64,000 nt of DNA from contig NCGJ01000005.1 of the NCBI GenBank assembly GCA_002281555.1, forward strand, positions 169,812 to 233,811, in the 5' to 3' direction. Made by a program: the position numbers and the translations under genes. The notes beneath the pieces are model-generated. The model did not search any database. It was given only the letters and a program-made list of their open reading frames with translations, and had not been told where the DNA came from. This document shows, piece after piece, positions 20,055-28,780 of the stretch. How positions within the stretch are numbered: the first letter of the stretch is position 1; the number at the start of each line of letters is the position of its first letter. This DNA is from Hydrogenophilales bacterium 28-61-23. Lineage in GTDB: Bacteria > Pseudomonadota > Gammaproteobacteria > Burkholderiales > Thiobacillaceae.

Positions 20055-20999
20055 CTACTCTTTATCGCCGCAGGCGCAATCGCCCGCTCGCGGCGTATCG
20101 GAGTACTTGTCATCCTCAAGCTTGTCGCGATTGGCCAGATACTCGTCACGCACCTGTTCGGCTTTGACCTTGAGCCGCTCCATGCGCGCCTCGTAGGCGC
20201 CATTCCGTTCTTCCAGGAAGCGTTCGTTGAACAGAACATGCTTCAGGAAGTTGTAACCGAAATCCATAAGCGCCTCGTCATCGGCGAGCAAGACGGCCAT
20301 CGCCTCCATCGGCACATCGTAGGTGTTATTGAACGATTCGCTGGCGACGAAGGCGCGGAAGCGGTCGATATCGTAGCTCGCCATGAAGAACAACTGATTG
20401 GACAGTTCCGGCGGCCTGCCGATACCCGGGCCCGCCGATTTGCGCTTCAGAACCAGCTGACGCCAGCCGCGCCCCTTCTCGTCGTACTCGTCGACGCCCT
20501 GCTCCTTGCGGTAATCGTCGATGGTCAGGGAACGCGGCTCCTGATGCCCCAGACAGTGCGCTTCCTGCACCAGTGCGTAGGAGGTGCGGTCGGTGGATTC
20601 ATCCTGATTGCGCATCGACAACAGCGCGACCGGGTAATAGCGGCAGGCGGTGGGACGGTCTTCGTAGACCCCGCAACCTTCCGGCGTCATGAACTGGCAG
20701 GCGGTACCGTTCTGCACCGGGCGCAACTTGACGCCGGGCATGCCGTCCTTGTCCATCTCGAACGGCACCGTGTATTGCTTGAGGAAATCGCCGGAGGACG
20801 ATTCGAGCCGGTTCTTCAGGCGCAGGATGTCGTAGGGCGTGAGCTGAATGTCGATATTGGCGCAGCAGGCGTTCCAGCATTTCACGTCACGATGGCAGCG
20901 GAACTGAATCTCCTTGTCTCCAGCCAGCATAGTCGGTGTGACCGGGCTTTCCTGAAAAGGGGATTCCTTGATCAGATCCTTGAATTGAGTTTCGTCCAT
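20055..20999 (-). CDS. YkgJ-family cysteine cluster protein
   Basis: This 314-residue protein carries the zinc/iron-chelating YkgJ motif: C-x-x-x-x-x-CWNACC near residues 35-46, then CQFMTPEGCGVYEDRPTACRYYP around residues 100-122. The C-terminal half is helical and ends in a Cys-containing tail (GDCACGDKE). The family probably binds a metal or Fe-S centre; no reaction is established. It lies downstream of aprBA behind a strong terminator, so it may be transcribed by read-through or from its own promoter in 21000-21106. An accessory role in sulfur oxidation is possible but unproven. Confidence 0.78.
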   Translation of the reverse strand: MDETQFKDLIKESPFQESPVTPTMLAGDKEIQFRCHRDVKCWNACCANIDIQLTPYDILRLKNRLESSSGDFLKQYTVPFEMDKDGMPGVKLRPVQNGTACQFMTPEGCGVYEDRPTACRYYPVALLSMRNQDESTDRTSYALVQEAHCLGHQEPRSLTIDDYRKEQGVDEYDEKGRGWRQLVLKRKSAGPGIGRPPELSNQLFFMASYDIDRFRAFVASESFNNTYDVPMEAMAVLLADDEALMDFGYNFLKHVLFNERFLEERNGAYEARMERLKVKAEQVRDEYLANRDKLEDDKYSDTPRAGDCACGDKE

Positions 21000-21107
21000 G
21001 TGTGACCTCGCGCAGGCAAAAAATTGAAGCTGTTATGTTGGGATGGAAATGGCCATTCGCAATGGGCGATTTTGCGAATGAGCACTTGTTGTCGCGTCGG
21101 CACAAAT

Positions 21108-21137
21108 AAAAACCGGGCGCCTTGTGAGCGCCCGGTT
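21108..21137 (-). terminator. Rho-independent terminator after aprA
   Basis: A perfect 10-bp stem (AACCGGGCGC/GCGCCCGGTT) with a 7-nt loop is followed on the minus strand by TTTATTT. It sits 20 bp after the aprA stop and separates aprBA from the YkgJ-type gene. Confidence 0.9.
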
Positions 21138-21156
21138 CTTTAACTACAGCACCCGA

Positions 21157-23193
21157 TTAGTGAGGGGCGGCTGCTTTGAACAGCTTGGACTTGTCGATCA
21201 GATCCACGTGGGCGCGCTTGAAGTTCGTCCAGGTGTGAGTGGTCTTGTCATAGATCGAGTTGCCGAAACATTTCCAGTTTTCCTCATCGACAAAGTTCTT
21301 GTCGGTGCGGTAGTAGAAGCCGGGGTAACGGCTTTCTTCACGGAACTGGATGTGCTTCATGTGGGCTTCCGCCGTCAGGATACGGTGGTAGTTTTCCCAG
21401 GCGCGCAGGAGTTCGTGCAGGTCTTTCGCACGCATCTTCATGGCGTCTTCCTTCAGCATGTTCAGCTTCTCTTCTGCAATGCCCAACATCTTGTCGTTGG
21501 TGTTGTAGTAGGTGGCCACGCCGGCAACGTACTCGTCCATGATCTTCTGCAGACGGAACTGCAGCATCTTGGGCGTGATGTAGTTGGGGTTGACGTCGAT
21601 CGCGGTGGTGTAGTCCTTGAACTCCAGGTAGGTACGCACCGGACGATAGATCTCCTCAACCAGTTGCTCGACGGTGGTGTCCAGCTCGGGTTTGAAATCC
21701 TTGTTGTCGATGCAGTACTTGACCATGGACTTGGCGCACATGCGGCCTTCGGCGTGTGAGCCGGAGGAGAACTTGTGGCCGGACGCGCCCACGCCGTCAC
21801 CGGCGGTGAACAGACCCTGAACCGTGGTCATGCCGCGATAGCCCCAGTTCCAGCCGGAAGGCAGGTGAGCGGGGATCTTGGCCTTGTCGGCGTGCAGTTC
21901 TTCGGTCGGGGCGCCCACGTCGGTGGGGCCGGAAACCCAGATACCGCAGCAACCGGAGTGCGAACCCAGCAGGTAGGGCTCGGTCGGCATCAGCTCGGAG
22001 TTCTTCTTCTCGGGCTCGATGTTCTCGCCAACCCAGATACCGCACTGGCCGATACACATGTCCAGGAAGTCTTCCCAGGCTTCGGCTTCGAGGTGCTTCA
22101 CTTCACGCTCGGACAGGGTCTTGCGCAGGTTGCCCAGCGCGGTCACGGTGTCCATCCAGATCGGGCCGCGGCCTTCCTTCATTTCCTTCAGCATGACGTG
22201 GTTACGCAGACAGGAAGCGGGAACGGCAGCCTGACCGTACGGGGGGTACTGATCCAGCATGGCCTTGTTCTTGGTCAGGTAGTCTTCGCCATAACCGTTG
22301 GTGGCGCGGGCCTTGAACAGCAGGAACCAGGCGCCGACCGGGCCGTAACCGTCTTTGAAACGGCAAGGCACGAAACGGTTTTCCATCATGGTCAACTCAG
22401 CGCCGGCTTCAGCAGCCATGGCGTAGGTGGAACCGGCGTTCCACACCGGGTACCAGGCGCGGCCGGTACCTTCACCCACGGAACGGGGACGGAAGATGTT
22501 CACGCAACCGCCGGCGGCCAGCAGGATGGCTTTGGCTTTGTAAACGTGCAGGGTGTGGTTACGAGTAGAGAAACCGACAGCACCGGCGATGCGGTTCTTG
22601 TCGTTCTTGTCGTTAACCAGCTTGACGATGAAGATACGCTCTTCAACGCGGTCCATGCCCAGGGCCTTCTTGGCGGCCTCGGCGACGATCCACTTGTAGG
22701 ATTCGCCGTTGATCATGATCTGCCACTTGCCGGAACGCACGGGCTTGCCGCCGTCCTTCAACGTGGGCAGGCCTTCGCCGATGGCGGCAGCACCGTCATG
22801 GCGCTCGCCGTTGGCATCGGTTTTCCAGATGGGCAGACCCCACTCTTCGAACAGGTGCACGGAGTCGTCGACGTTGCGGCCCAGATCGTAGGCCAGGTCG
22901 TCACGGGTGATACCCATCAGGTCGTTGGCGACCATACGGGCGTAATCGGCGGGATCCTGCTCGGTGCCGATGTAGGTGTTGATGGCGGACAGACCTTGAG
23001 CCACGGCGCCGGAGCGGTCCATAGCGGCCTTGTCGACCAGTTTGATCTTCAGATCCATGCCGAGCTCAGCCTTGGCGGCATCAGCCCAACGCACGATTTC
23101 GTATGCGGCGCCACAGTTGGCCATGCCGCCACCGATCATCAGGACATCGACTTCTTCCTGGATGACTTCCGGATTTCCAAATTCACCAGCCAT
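21157..23193 (-). CDS. aprA: Adenylylsulfate reductase alpha subunit
   Basis: This is the flavoprotein subunit of APS reductase. In sulfur oxidisers it works in reverse, joining sulfite and AMP to adenylylsulfate in the cytoplasm. The 678-residue chain has the FAD dinucleotide motif VLMIGGGMANCGAA (residues ~17-30), the AprA signatures DKAAMDRSGAVAQGLSAINTY and LAAGGCVNIFRPRS, ENRFVPCRFKDGYGPVGAW, and HSGCCGIWVSGP. It starts 27 bp after aprB behind AGAGAGG. With sat it allows substrate-level phosphorylation. Neither aprM nor qmoABC is adjacent. Confidence 0.97.
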   Translation of the reverse strand: MAGEFGNPEVIQEEVDVLMIGGGMANCGAAYEIVRWADAAKAELGMDLKIKLVDKAAMDRSGAVAQGLSAINTYIGTEQDPADYARMVANDLMGITRDDLAYDLGRNVDDSVHLFEEWGLPIWKTDANGERHDGAAAIGEGLPTLKDGGKPVRSGKWQIMINGESYKWIVAEAAKKALGMDRVEERIFIVKLVNDKNDKNRIAGAVGFSTRNHTLHVYKAKAILLAAGGCVNIFRPRSVGEGTGRAWYPVWNAGSTYAMAAEAGAELTMMENRFVPCRFKDGYGPVGAWFLLFKARATNGYGEDYLTKNKAMLDQYPPYGQAAVPASCLRNHVMLKEMKEGRGPIWMDTVTALGNLRKTLSEREVKHLEAEAWEDFLDMCIGQCGIWVGENIEPEKKNSELMPTEPYLLGSHSGCCGIWVSGPTDVGAPTEELHADKAKIPAHLPSGWNWGYRGMTTVQGLFTAGDGVGASGHKFSSGSHAEGRMCAKSMVKYCIDNKDFKPELDTTVEQLVEEIYRPVRTYLEFKDYTTAIDVNPNYITPKMLQFRLQKIMDEYVAGVATYYNTNDKMLGIAEEKLNMLKEDAMKMRAKDLHELLRAWENYHRILTAEAHMKHIQFREESRYPGFYYRTDKNFVDEENWKCFGNSIYDKTTHTWTNFKRAHVDLIDKSKLFKAAAPH

Positions 23194-23220
23194 TTTAATT
23201 ACCTCTCTAGTTAACCGGGA

Positions 23221-23694
23221 TTACTTGCGGATCAGTTCGGCGGGGTTGCCGGCACGGTAACCACCCATCATTTCGCGGGTGAAGGAACCGGTGGACTCGA
23301 TCTCGGCCAGCTTGGGCATGGGCTTGCCGCCGTAGCAGTCGATGGAACCCTCGGGGGTGGTGCGGATCGGGAACTTGAAGCGCTTCAGCACGCCATTGCG
23401 GAACTTGATGGTCCACATGATGGAGTCGGAACCGCGCAGGGGCTGCACGGAGCCGCCCAGAGGCACGACGTCGGCATAGTGGCGGCACTCGATGGCCTGC
23501 TGCGGGCAAATCTTGACGCAGGAATAGCACTCCCAGCACTGCTCGGGTTCCTGGTTGAAAGATTTCATGGCATGGCCGGTTTCCGAACCATCACGGTCCA
23601 GTTTCATCAGATCGTGCGGGCAGATGTACATGCAGGCGGTCTTATCTTGACCCTTGCAGCCGTCGCACTTGTCGGTACGGACGAAGGTTGGCAT
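23221..23694 (-). CDS. aprB: Adenylylsulfate reductase beta subunit
   Basis: This 157-residue ferredoxin-like subunit passes electrons between AprA flavin and the membrane partner. Two [4Fe-4S] sites are visible: Cys10, 13, 21, 25 and Cys53, 56, 59, 63, each closed by a Cys-Pro. The C-terminal extension that wraps AprA is present. An AGGAG Shine-Dalgarno precedes the start. Two nested palindromes (23707-23720 and 23722-23740) lie immediately upstream and may be regulatory. Confidence 0.97.
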   Translation of the reverse strand: MPTFVRTDKCDGCKGQDKTACMYICPHDLMKLDRDGSETGHAMKSFNQEPEQCWECYSCVKICPQQAIECRHYADVVPLGGSVQPLRGSDSIMWTIKFRNGVLKRFKFPIRTTPEGSIDCYGGKPMPKLAEIESTGSFTREMMGGYRAGNPAELIRK

Positions 23695-23706
23695 TTATTA
23701 CACTCC

Positions 23707-23740
23707 TTGTTAGCTAACAATTCGCGTGAATGTCACGCGA
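23707..23740 (-). promoter_or_regulatory. Palindrome pair upstream of aprB
   Basis: Two perfect inverted repeats lie 13-46 bp before the aprB start: TTGTTAGCTAACAA (14 bp, no spacer) and TCGCGTGA-ATG-TCACGCGA (8-bp arms). Their position between the sat terminators and the aprB Shine-Dalgarno suits an operator for a promoter specific to aprBA or an mRNA leader structure. Function is inferred. Confidence 0.45.
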
Positions 23741-23754
23741 CCCATTCAGAAAAA

Positions 23755-23849
23755 CCGAGCCCAACCTTGGCCGGGGCGTATCGCGAATCCGCTTCCGGCG
23801 GGCTCGGTGTCCAAATACAAAAGCCAGCCCTGCGTTTGGCACAGGGCTG
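23755..23849 (-). terminator. Two terminator-like hairpins between sat and aprB
   Basis: The first hairpin after sat has an 8-bp stem at 23825-23832/23842-23849 (CAGCCCTG/CAGGGCTG) followed on the minus strand by GCTTTTGTATTT. A second 8-bp stem (23755-23762/23800-23807, CCGAGCCC/GGGCTCGG) encloses a ~37-nt loop and is followed by TTTTT. They suggest that sat and aprBA are at least partly separate transcripts. Confidence 0.65.
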
Positions 23850-23858
23850 ACCGATAAA

Positions 23859-25076
23859 TCAGGCGGCCGAATGACCCTTCAGCTCGACCTTGACGTTCTG
23901 TTCCGCGCTCAGGCTGGCGTAGTACTTCTGCAGCACCTTGGCGACTTCCGGGCGGCTGAACTCGACCGGCAGATCCTGGCCTTCGGACAACATGGCGCGC
24001 ACCTTGGTGCCGGACAATAGAATGCGGTCGTCCTTGGTGTGCGGGCAGGTGCGTTGTGAGGCCATGCCGCCGCACTTGTTGCACCAGAAGGTCCAGTCGA
24101 TGTTCATGTTCTTGGTTTCCAGCGAGCCGGCGGGGATCTCGTCGAAAATCTTCTGCGCGTCGAACGGACCGTAGTAGTCGCCGACACCGGCGTGGTCACG
24201 ACCGACGATCAGGTGCGAGCAGCCGTAGTTCTGACGGAACAGCGCGTGCAGCAGCGCCTCGCGCGGACCGGCATAACGCATATCCAGCGGGTAGCCGGCC
24301 TGGATTACGGTGTTGGGGGCGAAGTAATTGTCGACCAGCACGCTGATGGCCTCGGAACGGACTTCGGCTGGAATGTCGCCCGGCTTCAGCGCGCCCAGCA
24401 GAGAGTGGATCAGCACGCCGTCCATGGTTTCGATGGCGATCTTGGCCAGATATTCGTGCGAACGGTGCATCGGATTGCGGGTCTGGAACGCGGCGATCTT
24501 GGACCAACCCGCCTTCTCGAAGGCGGCGCGGGTCTCGGCGGGCGTCATGAACTGATCGCCGTACTCTTCCTTGAACGTGCCGGTAGACAGCACTTTGACC
24601 GGGCCGGCCAGATTGATCGCGCCCTGATCCATCACCATCTTGACCCCGGGGTGCGCCAGATCGGTGGTCTTGTAGACCATCATGCACTCATGACCCTTGT
24701 CGATACCGTAGATCTCGGTCACCTTCATGGTGCCCATGATCTCGTCGTTATCACAGTTCACCAGGGCGACATCCTGCCCCAGGCTGAGGGTTTGCGCCGT
24801 ATTGGCATCGGTGGACAGGGTTACCGGGATCGGCCAGAACAGGCCGCTAGCCGTTTTGTAGCCGTCGCATACGCCAGCCCAGTCGGCATGGGTCATGAAA
24901 CCATCCAACGGAGTGAAGCCGCCAATACCCATCATGATCAGGTCACCAGTTTCGCGGGACGACATCTTGATCTTGGGCAGAGACTGGGCGCGGGCCAGTT
25001 CAGCTTCACGGGCGGCGCCTTCGAGCAACAAAGGCTTCAGTTCGCCACCACCGTGGGGTTTCACGAGACGGGACAT
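23859..25076 (-). CDS. sat: Dissimilatory sulfate adenylyltransferase (ATP sulfurylase)
   Basis: In sulfur oxidisers this enzyme releases sulfate and makes ATP from APS and pyrophosphate. The 405-residue, homo-oligomeric type has the ATP-site motifs [13 protein letters not shown] and [12 protein letters not shown] and a zinc-binding C-x-x-C...C loop ([13 protein letters not shown]). The frame is open a further 27 codons, but ATG 25076 is chosen because TTAGGAG lies 6 nt before it and [10 protein letters not shown] is the family start. It is the first gene of the sat-aprB-aprA set. Confidence 0.96.
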   Translation of the reverse strand: MSRLVKPHGGGELKPLLLEGAAREAELARAQSLPKIKMSSRETGDLIMMGIGGFTPLDGFMTHADWAGVCDGYKTASGLFWPIPVTLSTDANTAQTLSLGQDVALVNCDNDEIMGTMKVTEIYGIDKGHECMMVYKTTDLAHPGVKMVMDQGAINLAGPVKVLSTGTFKEEYGDQFMTPAETRAAFEKAGWSKIAAFQTRNPMHRSHEYLAKIAIETMDGVLIHSLLGALKPGDIPAEVRSEAISVLVDNYFAPNTVIQAGYPLDMRYAGPREALLHALFRQNYGCSHLIVGRDHAGVGDYYGPFDAQKIFDEIPAGSLETKNMNIDWTFWCNKCGGMASQRTCPHTKDDRILLSGTKVRAMLSEGQDLPVEFSRPEVAKVLQKYYASLSAEQNVKVELKGHSAA

Positions 25077-25169
25077 TTGGGCTCCTAAAATGGGTTGATT
25101 AGTAAAGGCTGATAAGCCGAATGGGCCGCGAGAATAGCACCCGTACCCACCCCTCACTAATCAGACTTA

Positions 25170-25208
25170 TTTTTTCATAAATAAATTTTTTTTGGGATAG
25201 GCCTATCC
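25170..25208 (-). promoter_or_regulatory. Palindrome and AT-rich tract upstream of sat
   Basis: A perfect 14-bp palindrome, GGATAGGCCTATCC (25195-25208), lies next to a ~30-bp AT-rich tract (25165-25193) about 120 bp upstream of sat. The tract contrasts with the GC-rich surroundings and could be an UP element or promoter for sat, with the palindrome as operator. It could instead serve the divergent lipoprotein gene at 25253. Confidence 0.45.
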
Positions 25209-25252
25209 TAATAACCTTCAGTTCTGGTCGGATTTATGCGGGAACTTCGCCC

Positions 25253-26008
25253 ATGAATGCCTTCGTTACAATCCCTCTCAGGTCCACTGATCGCCTCCAA
25301 ATGCAAACCTTCATTGTCACTTTTCTGCTCCTCGTATTAGGCGGCTGCGCGTTTCAAGATATACAGCGCAAAAGCGGCGTCACCAGTTCGCGCTCATTTG
25401 CCCCGGAGAATCTAGCCAAGAGCGACGTCGACATGATGGCGGAAATGAATCAGCGCGAGGCACTGAAAAGCCTGAGCCTGCTGGCGATAAAACTATATCG
25501 CCGAAATCCGCGCGAACTTGCCAAATCCGGCTTTGCATCCGCCGAAGCGGCGAGTGCAAACATCATTGAGCGCATCCCTGAGTGGGAGATGTCGCCTCCC
25601 GACCAAGATCATTGGCAAGCGCATTTCAAACTGGCCTTTCTGGAAAGCAATGACGGCGATCGCATACAAGCCTTCATGACAGCGCTGACCAGCATGGTCA
25701 TGGCCTCATACGAATACAAAGCCAAGTTTTTTCTGATCGACTCGCTTTCCGCGCAGAAACTCTACAACAGCGCTCGGAATATCGAGATTGCGGCCTGGAA
25801 ACTGTCCAATACGAAACGGTCAGGCGGCGGAAAGATGCTGGTCAGCAACACGATGGACGGAGATGTCGCAAACCTCAGTTTTGAACGTGAGTTCGGCAAG
25901 CTGATCGCCCTGCAAGACTTATTGGCTCTGGTGATCGAGGACAAAAGCAATCGATCGATAAGCCGTGTTTTCCAAAACATCGCCACTTTTGTGTTTCTGC
26001 CTATCTGA
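25253..26008 (+). CDS. Putative lipoprotein
   Basis: This 251-residue protein has a signal sequence with lipobox LLVLGGC near residues 27-33, so it is probably anchored to a membrane by lipid. ATG 25301 gives a more usual signal length of 17 residues before the cysteine; neither start has a clear Shine-Dalgarno. The mature part is mainly helical (residues ~55-240) with no known motif. The next gene begins 8 bp downstream, so they are cotranscribed. I do not recognise the family. Confidence 0.6.
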   Translation: MNAFVTIPLRSTDRLQMQTFIVTFLLLVLGGCAFQDIQRKSGVTSSRSFAPENLAKSDVDMMAEMNQREALKSLSLLAIKLYRRNPRELAKSGFASAEAASANIIERIPEWEMSPPDQDHWQAHFKLAFLESNDGDRIQAFMTALTSMVMASYEYKAKFFLIDSLSAQKLYNSARNIEIAAWKLSNTKRSGGGKMLVSNTMDGDVANLSFEREFGKLIALQDLLALVIEDKSNRSISRVFQNIATFVFLPI

Positions 26009-26016
26009 CGCACCCA

Positions 26017-26736
26017 ATGAATTGGCGGACAGATTCCGACTATGCCTTCTGCGATCAGCTTGACGCTGCTGGCTGGGCTTGGCAATTCTTGAGACGGGAG
26101 CCGGATTACCGATCTGACTACGCTTGGTTCATCGACCTATGGAATCAACTGGAAACCGCTTATGGCGCACCGCCTCAACGCGATTTCTTCAAGTGGAAGC
26201 AGGATCCGCGCGCTTGGCGCGATGAATCCGAGATGGCTGACTGCAACAGAGAAATCTGTCCGGGAGAAAACAATCAGGTTTTGATCGAGTGCTGGATGGG
26301 CGCCAAATGGGGTTTGCGCAAATTTCCGATCGACCCGGCGCTCAATCTGCCCGATGAACTGGTTTGGCGTGACGCTCCCATACAGGTGGTGCCATTTGAA
26401 ACGAGCAGAAATATCGATCTCCAGTTGCCACAGAATTCGCTGGCGTTGATTTTTGATCTTTCGCTGCCCTTGCCCGCACAGCTTGAAGACGCAAAGAAAC
26501 AAATCGTCGCCGCCCGACATCAGTGCGCCATAACTGGCAACTTACCGCCACGCAACGTACGCGAAGGCGCTCCCTTATGGCGACTTTGGTTACGCCTGCT
26601 GGATGCCCTGGATAACGAAACAACGCTGAGCACGATTAGTGAAATCCTGGCTTTGGACAACCCGGAGCGTGACACCATCGCCGCAAAAACCATGTGCCGC
26701 AGCGGATACCGACGTATTCTGATGCTGGAACCTTGA
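26017..26736 (+). CDS. DUF6499/DUF2285-like protein
   Basis: This 239-residue protein begins with a pattern I associate with DUF6499, AGWAWQFLRREPDYRSDYAWF (residues ~18-38). It ends with a helical DUF2285-like stretch (LWRLWLRLLDALDNETTLSTI...GYRRIL). Proteins of this kind are usually annotated as transcriptional-regulator-domain proteins and are common in integrative or conjugative regions. Here the gene follows a lipoprotein gene by 8 bp with no integrase or transfer gene nearby, so it may be a remnant of a lost element. Confidence 0.55.
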   Translation: MNWRTDSDYAFCDQLDAAGWAWQFLRREPDYRSDYAWFIDLWNQLETAYGAPPQRDFFKWKQDPRAWRDESEMADCNREICPGENNQVLIECWMGAKWGLRKFPIDPALNLPDELVWRDAPIQVVPFETSRNIDLQLPQNSLALIFDLSLPLPAQLEDAKKQIVAARHQCAITGNLPPRNVREGAPLWRLWLRLLDALDNETTLSTISEILALDNPERDTIAAKTMCRSGYRRILMLEP

Positions 26737-27068
26737 TCGGGTTTTACGCCATAAACAGCAGTCGCCTATGCCATCTGGCCGTTTCGGCGGCGCCCTCATT
26801 ACAGGCTTGTTATCGACGATGAGATCCCAACCGAAAAAACCGATTCCGCGCAAAGCGCTTCTGGTAAACACTGTCCGCCCAGCCAACCCGGGTAAAACAG
26901 CCAAAAACAGGCACTTTCGCCGCGGGCGGCTAGCCCCGATGGCAGGTGCGCTCACACATGAGCTATTTATTAAAGGTATTAGTGTCTATGGTCGCCAATA
27001 TTGAGCAAGCTGCGGCCTTATATTTTCGGACTTACAAGATCACCCCAACTTTTTAGGTTGAAGACACA
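26737..27068. other. Intergenic stretch with no identified feature
   Basis: These 332 bp between the DUF6499-like gene and sixA contain no convincing gene. A 78-codon frame from 26768 lacks a Shine-Dalgarno and has no family-like pattern. The last ~70 bp are AT-rich and probably hold the sixA promoter, but no clear -35/-10 pair stands out. Confidence 0.5.
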
Positions 27069-27521
27069 ATGGATTTAATTCTCTGGCGGCACGCGGATGC
27101 ACAGGATGACGAGGCGGACATGGCGCGTGAGTTGACCGCAAAAGGCCGCAAACAAGCCGAGAAGGTCGCTGATTGGTTACGGGCTCGAATACCCGACTCG
27201 ACGCGCATTCTGGTCAGCCCGGCAGTGCGCGCGTTGCAAACGGCAGATGCGCTGGGCCTCGAATATGAAGTGATAGCGGGCATTGCGCCGGGAGCAATGG
27301 GCGTGCAAGTGCTCAGCGAGGCGGGCTGGCCGGACACAACCGGAACGGTTCTGCTGGTTGGACATCAACCCACACTGGGGGATGCCGCGAGCCTGCTTTT
27401 GTTTGGCGAAACGCGCACCTTGAGCATCAAAAAAGGCGGCCTGATCTGGTTAACAAACCGGGTCCGCGGCAGCCAACCTCAAACGGTAATCAAGGCCGCG
27501 ATAACACCGGAACTTGCCTGA
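27069..27521 (+). CDS. sixA: Phosphohistidine phosphatase SixA
   Basis: This 150-residue member of the histidine phosphatase superfamily lacks the alpha-helical cap of the larger members, as SixA does. The catalytic core is visible: the RHG-type loop WRHADA with His8, a second arginine in LVSPAVRALQTA, and the late histidine in LLVGHQPTLG. SixA removes phosphate from phosphohistidine in phosphorelay or nitrogen-PTS proteins. It is a single gene that converges on the EAL-HDOD gene, with 14 bp between the stops. Confidence 0.88.
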   Translation: MDLILWRHADAQDDEADMARELTAKGRKQAEKVADWLRARIPDSTRILVSPAVRALQTADALGLEYEVIAGIAPGAMGVQVLSEAGWPDTTGTVLLVGHQPTLGDAASLLLFGETRTLSIKKGGLIWLTNRVRGSQPQTVIKAAITPELA

Positions 27522-27535
27522 GCCTATAACGCGAC

Positions 27536-28753
27536 TCAGTCCAGGCCAAGCTGCTCCACCCAGGCTAAAGCTTGTAGATGGGCATGACTGACTTGATCCG
27601 GCGTTAACATCAACGACGAAGCGAGCGTTTCCAACGCTTCGCACGCACCGCTTTCCACAGCCTCAGCCAACGCCAACAAAGGGCCGTAGAGCCCGGACCG
27701 ATCGGACAGTGCATCGATCAAGGTATCCGGGATAACAATACGTTCCAGAACTTGATCCATCGGCATCTCGAGAAACGCCGGCAACAACGAGAACACGCCC
27801 ACGATGAACAGGTTGTCCTGATCGCCCTTCGACAAACAAACCGTTCCCAGCAATTCACATATTCGGCCGCGGGTAATCGCCGTACGCGCGAGCGTTGGCA
27901 TGGTTGGCGCCCCGCCCGCCGTGACCAGCAACAAGGTCAGCCAACGATACAGCGGTTGCATGCCTAGAATGCTCACCGCATGGCGAATCGACTGTACCTC
28001 GCAAGACAACCCAAAACCGGCGGAGTTGATATAGCGCAGTAACTTGAATGTCAGCGCCACATCTTTCTTGAACAGCGTCTCAAGTTCTTTTGTATCCGCG
28101 CCACCACGAACTTTTTCCAACAACTGGACCACCGTGCCATAAACTGGATTGATGATCTTGGCGGCCAGATTTTCAGGATGGGCAAAATAATAGCCCTGGA
28201 AATACTCAAACCCCAATGACTGGCAATGACGGAACTGCTCGGGTGTTTCCACCTTCTCGGCGATCAGTTCAACCGGGTACTTGCGCAAGGCCATGACCTC
28301 CTCGGCCAACGCCGACGGGGTACGCGTCAAGACATCGAGTTTGACGTAACTCGCCAGCGCCAACAGGGGTTCCGTCTCAGGCGAGACTTGGAAATCATCC
28401 AGCGCGAATCGATAGCCCGCCTCTTTCAGCTCACTTAATCGTTCCAGCAACGCAGGCGTTGCTTGAACCGTCTCCAGTACTTCAATGACCACTTTTTCCG
28501 GTGGAAGCAATGTGGAAAAACTCGACGTCAACATGGAAACTTCCATATTGATAAAAGCGAGTTTTCCTTTCAGCAGCCACTCCGTGCCCATATTGACCAG
28601 AGTATTGGCGATCACCGTGATACCCGCATCCACATCGGTGTCAATGCGCGCGCTCTGGGCATGCGCCGAATGTCGAAACAACAATTCGTACGCAAACAAT
28701 TGATGCTTCACATCGACAATCGGCTGCCGAGCGATATAGGCGTTAGAACTCAT
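27536..28753 (-). CDS. EAL-HDOD signalling protein
   Basis: This 405-residue protein has an N-terminal EAL-like domain (residues ~1-200), opening IARQPIVDVKHQLFAYELLFR. It is degenerate at the E-A-L signature (YELL) but keeps the strand motifs FINMEV, VIEVLET, LDDF and KLDV. A C-terminal HDOD domain (residues ~200-395) contains LFKKDVALTFKLLRYINSAGF and AVSILG. Such proteins, related to YuxH, are usually c-di-GMP effectors or regulators rather than active phosphodiesterases. It is the last gene of the chemotaxis run, 27 bp after cheA, and so is likely tied to motility control. Confidence 0.85.
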   Translation of the reverse strand: MSSNAYIARQPIVDVKHQLFAYELLFRHSAHAQSARIDTDVDAGITVIANTLVNMGTEWLLKGKLAFINMEVSMLTSSFSTLLPPEKVVIEVLETVQATPALLERLSELKEAGYRFALDDFQVSPETEPLLALASYVKLDVLTRTPSALAEEVMALRKYPVELIAEKVETPEQFRHCQSLGFEYFQGYYFAHPENLAAKIINPVYGTVVQLLEKVRGGADTKELETLFKKDVALTFKLLRYINSAGFGLSCEVQSIRHAVSILGMQPLYRWLTLLLVTAGGAPTMPTLARTAITRGRICELLGTVCLSKGDQDNLFIVGVFSLLPAFLEMPMDQVLERIVIPDTLIDALSDRSGLYGPLLALAEAVESGACEALETLASSLMLTPDQVSHAHLQALAWVEQLGLD

Positions 28754-28780
28754 GGAGTCGACACAAAAGACCGGTGTGGT

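Noticed and set aside
21155..25162. 13-bp inverted match (GATTAGTGAGGGG) between the aprA 3' end and the sat upstream region
   Set aside because: One copy is part of the aprA stop region and a 13-bp match in ~4 kb has a fair chance of being random; no further homology extends from either copy.
26768..27004. 78-codon frame before sixA
   Set aside because: No Shine-Dalgarno, no recognisable motif, and biased basic composition; treated as non-coding.
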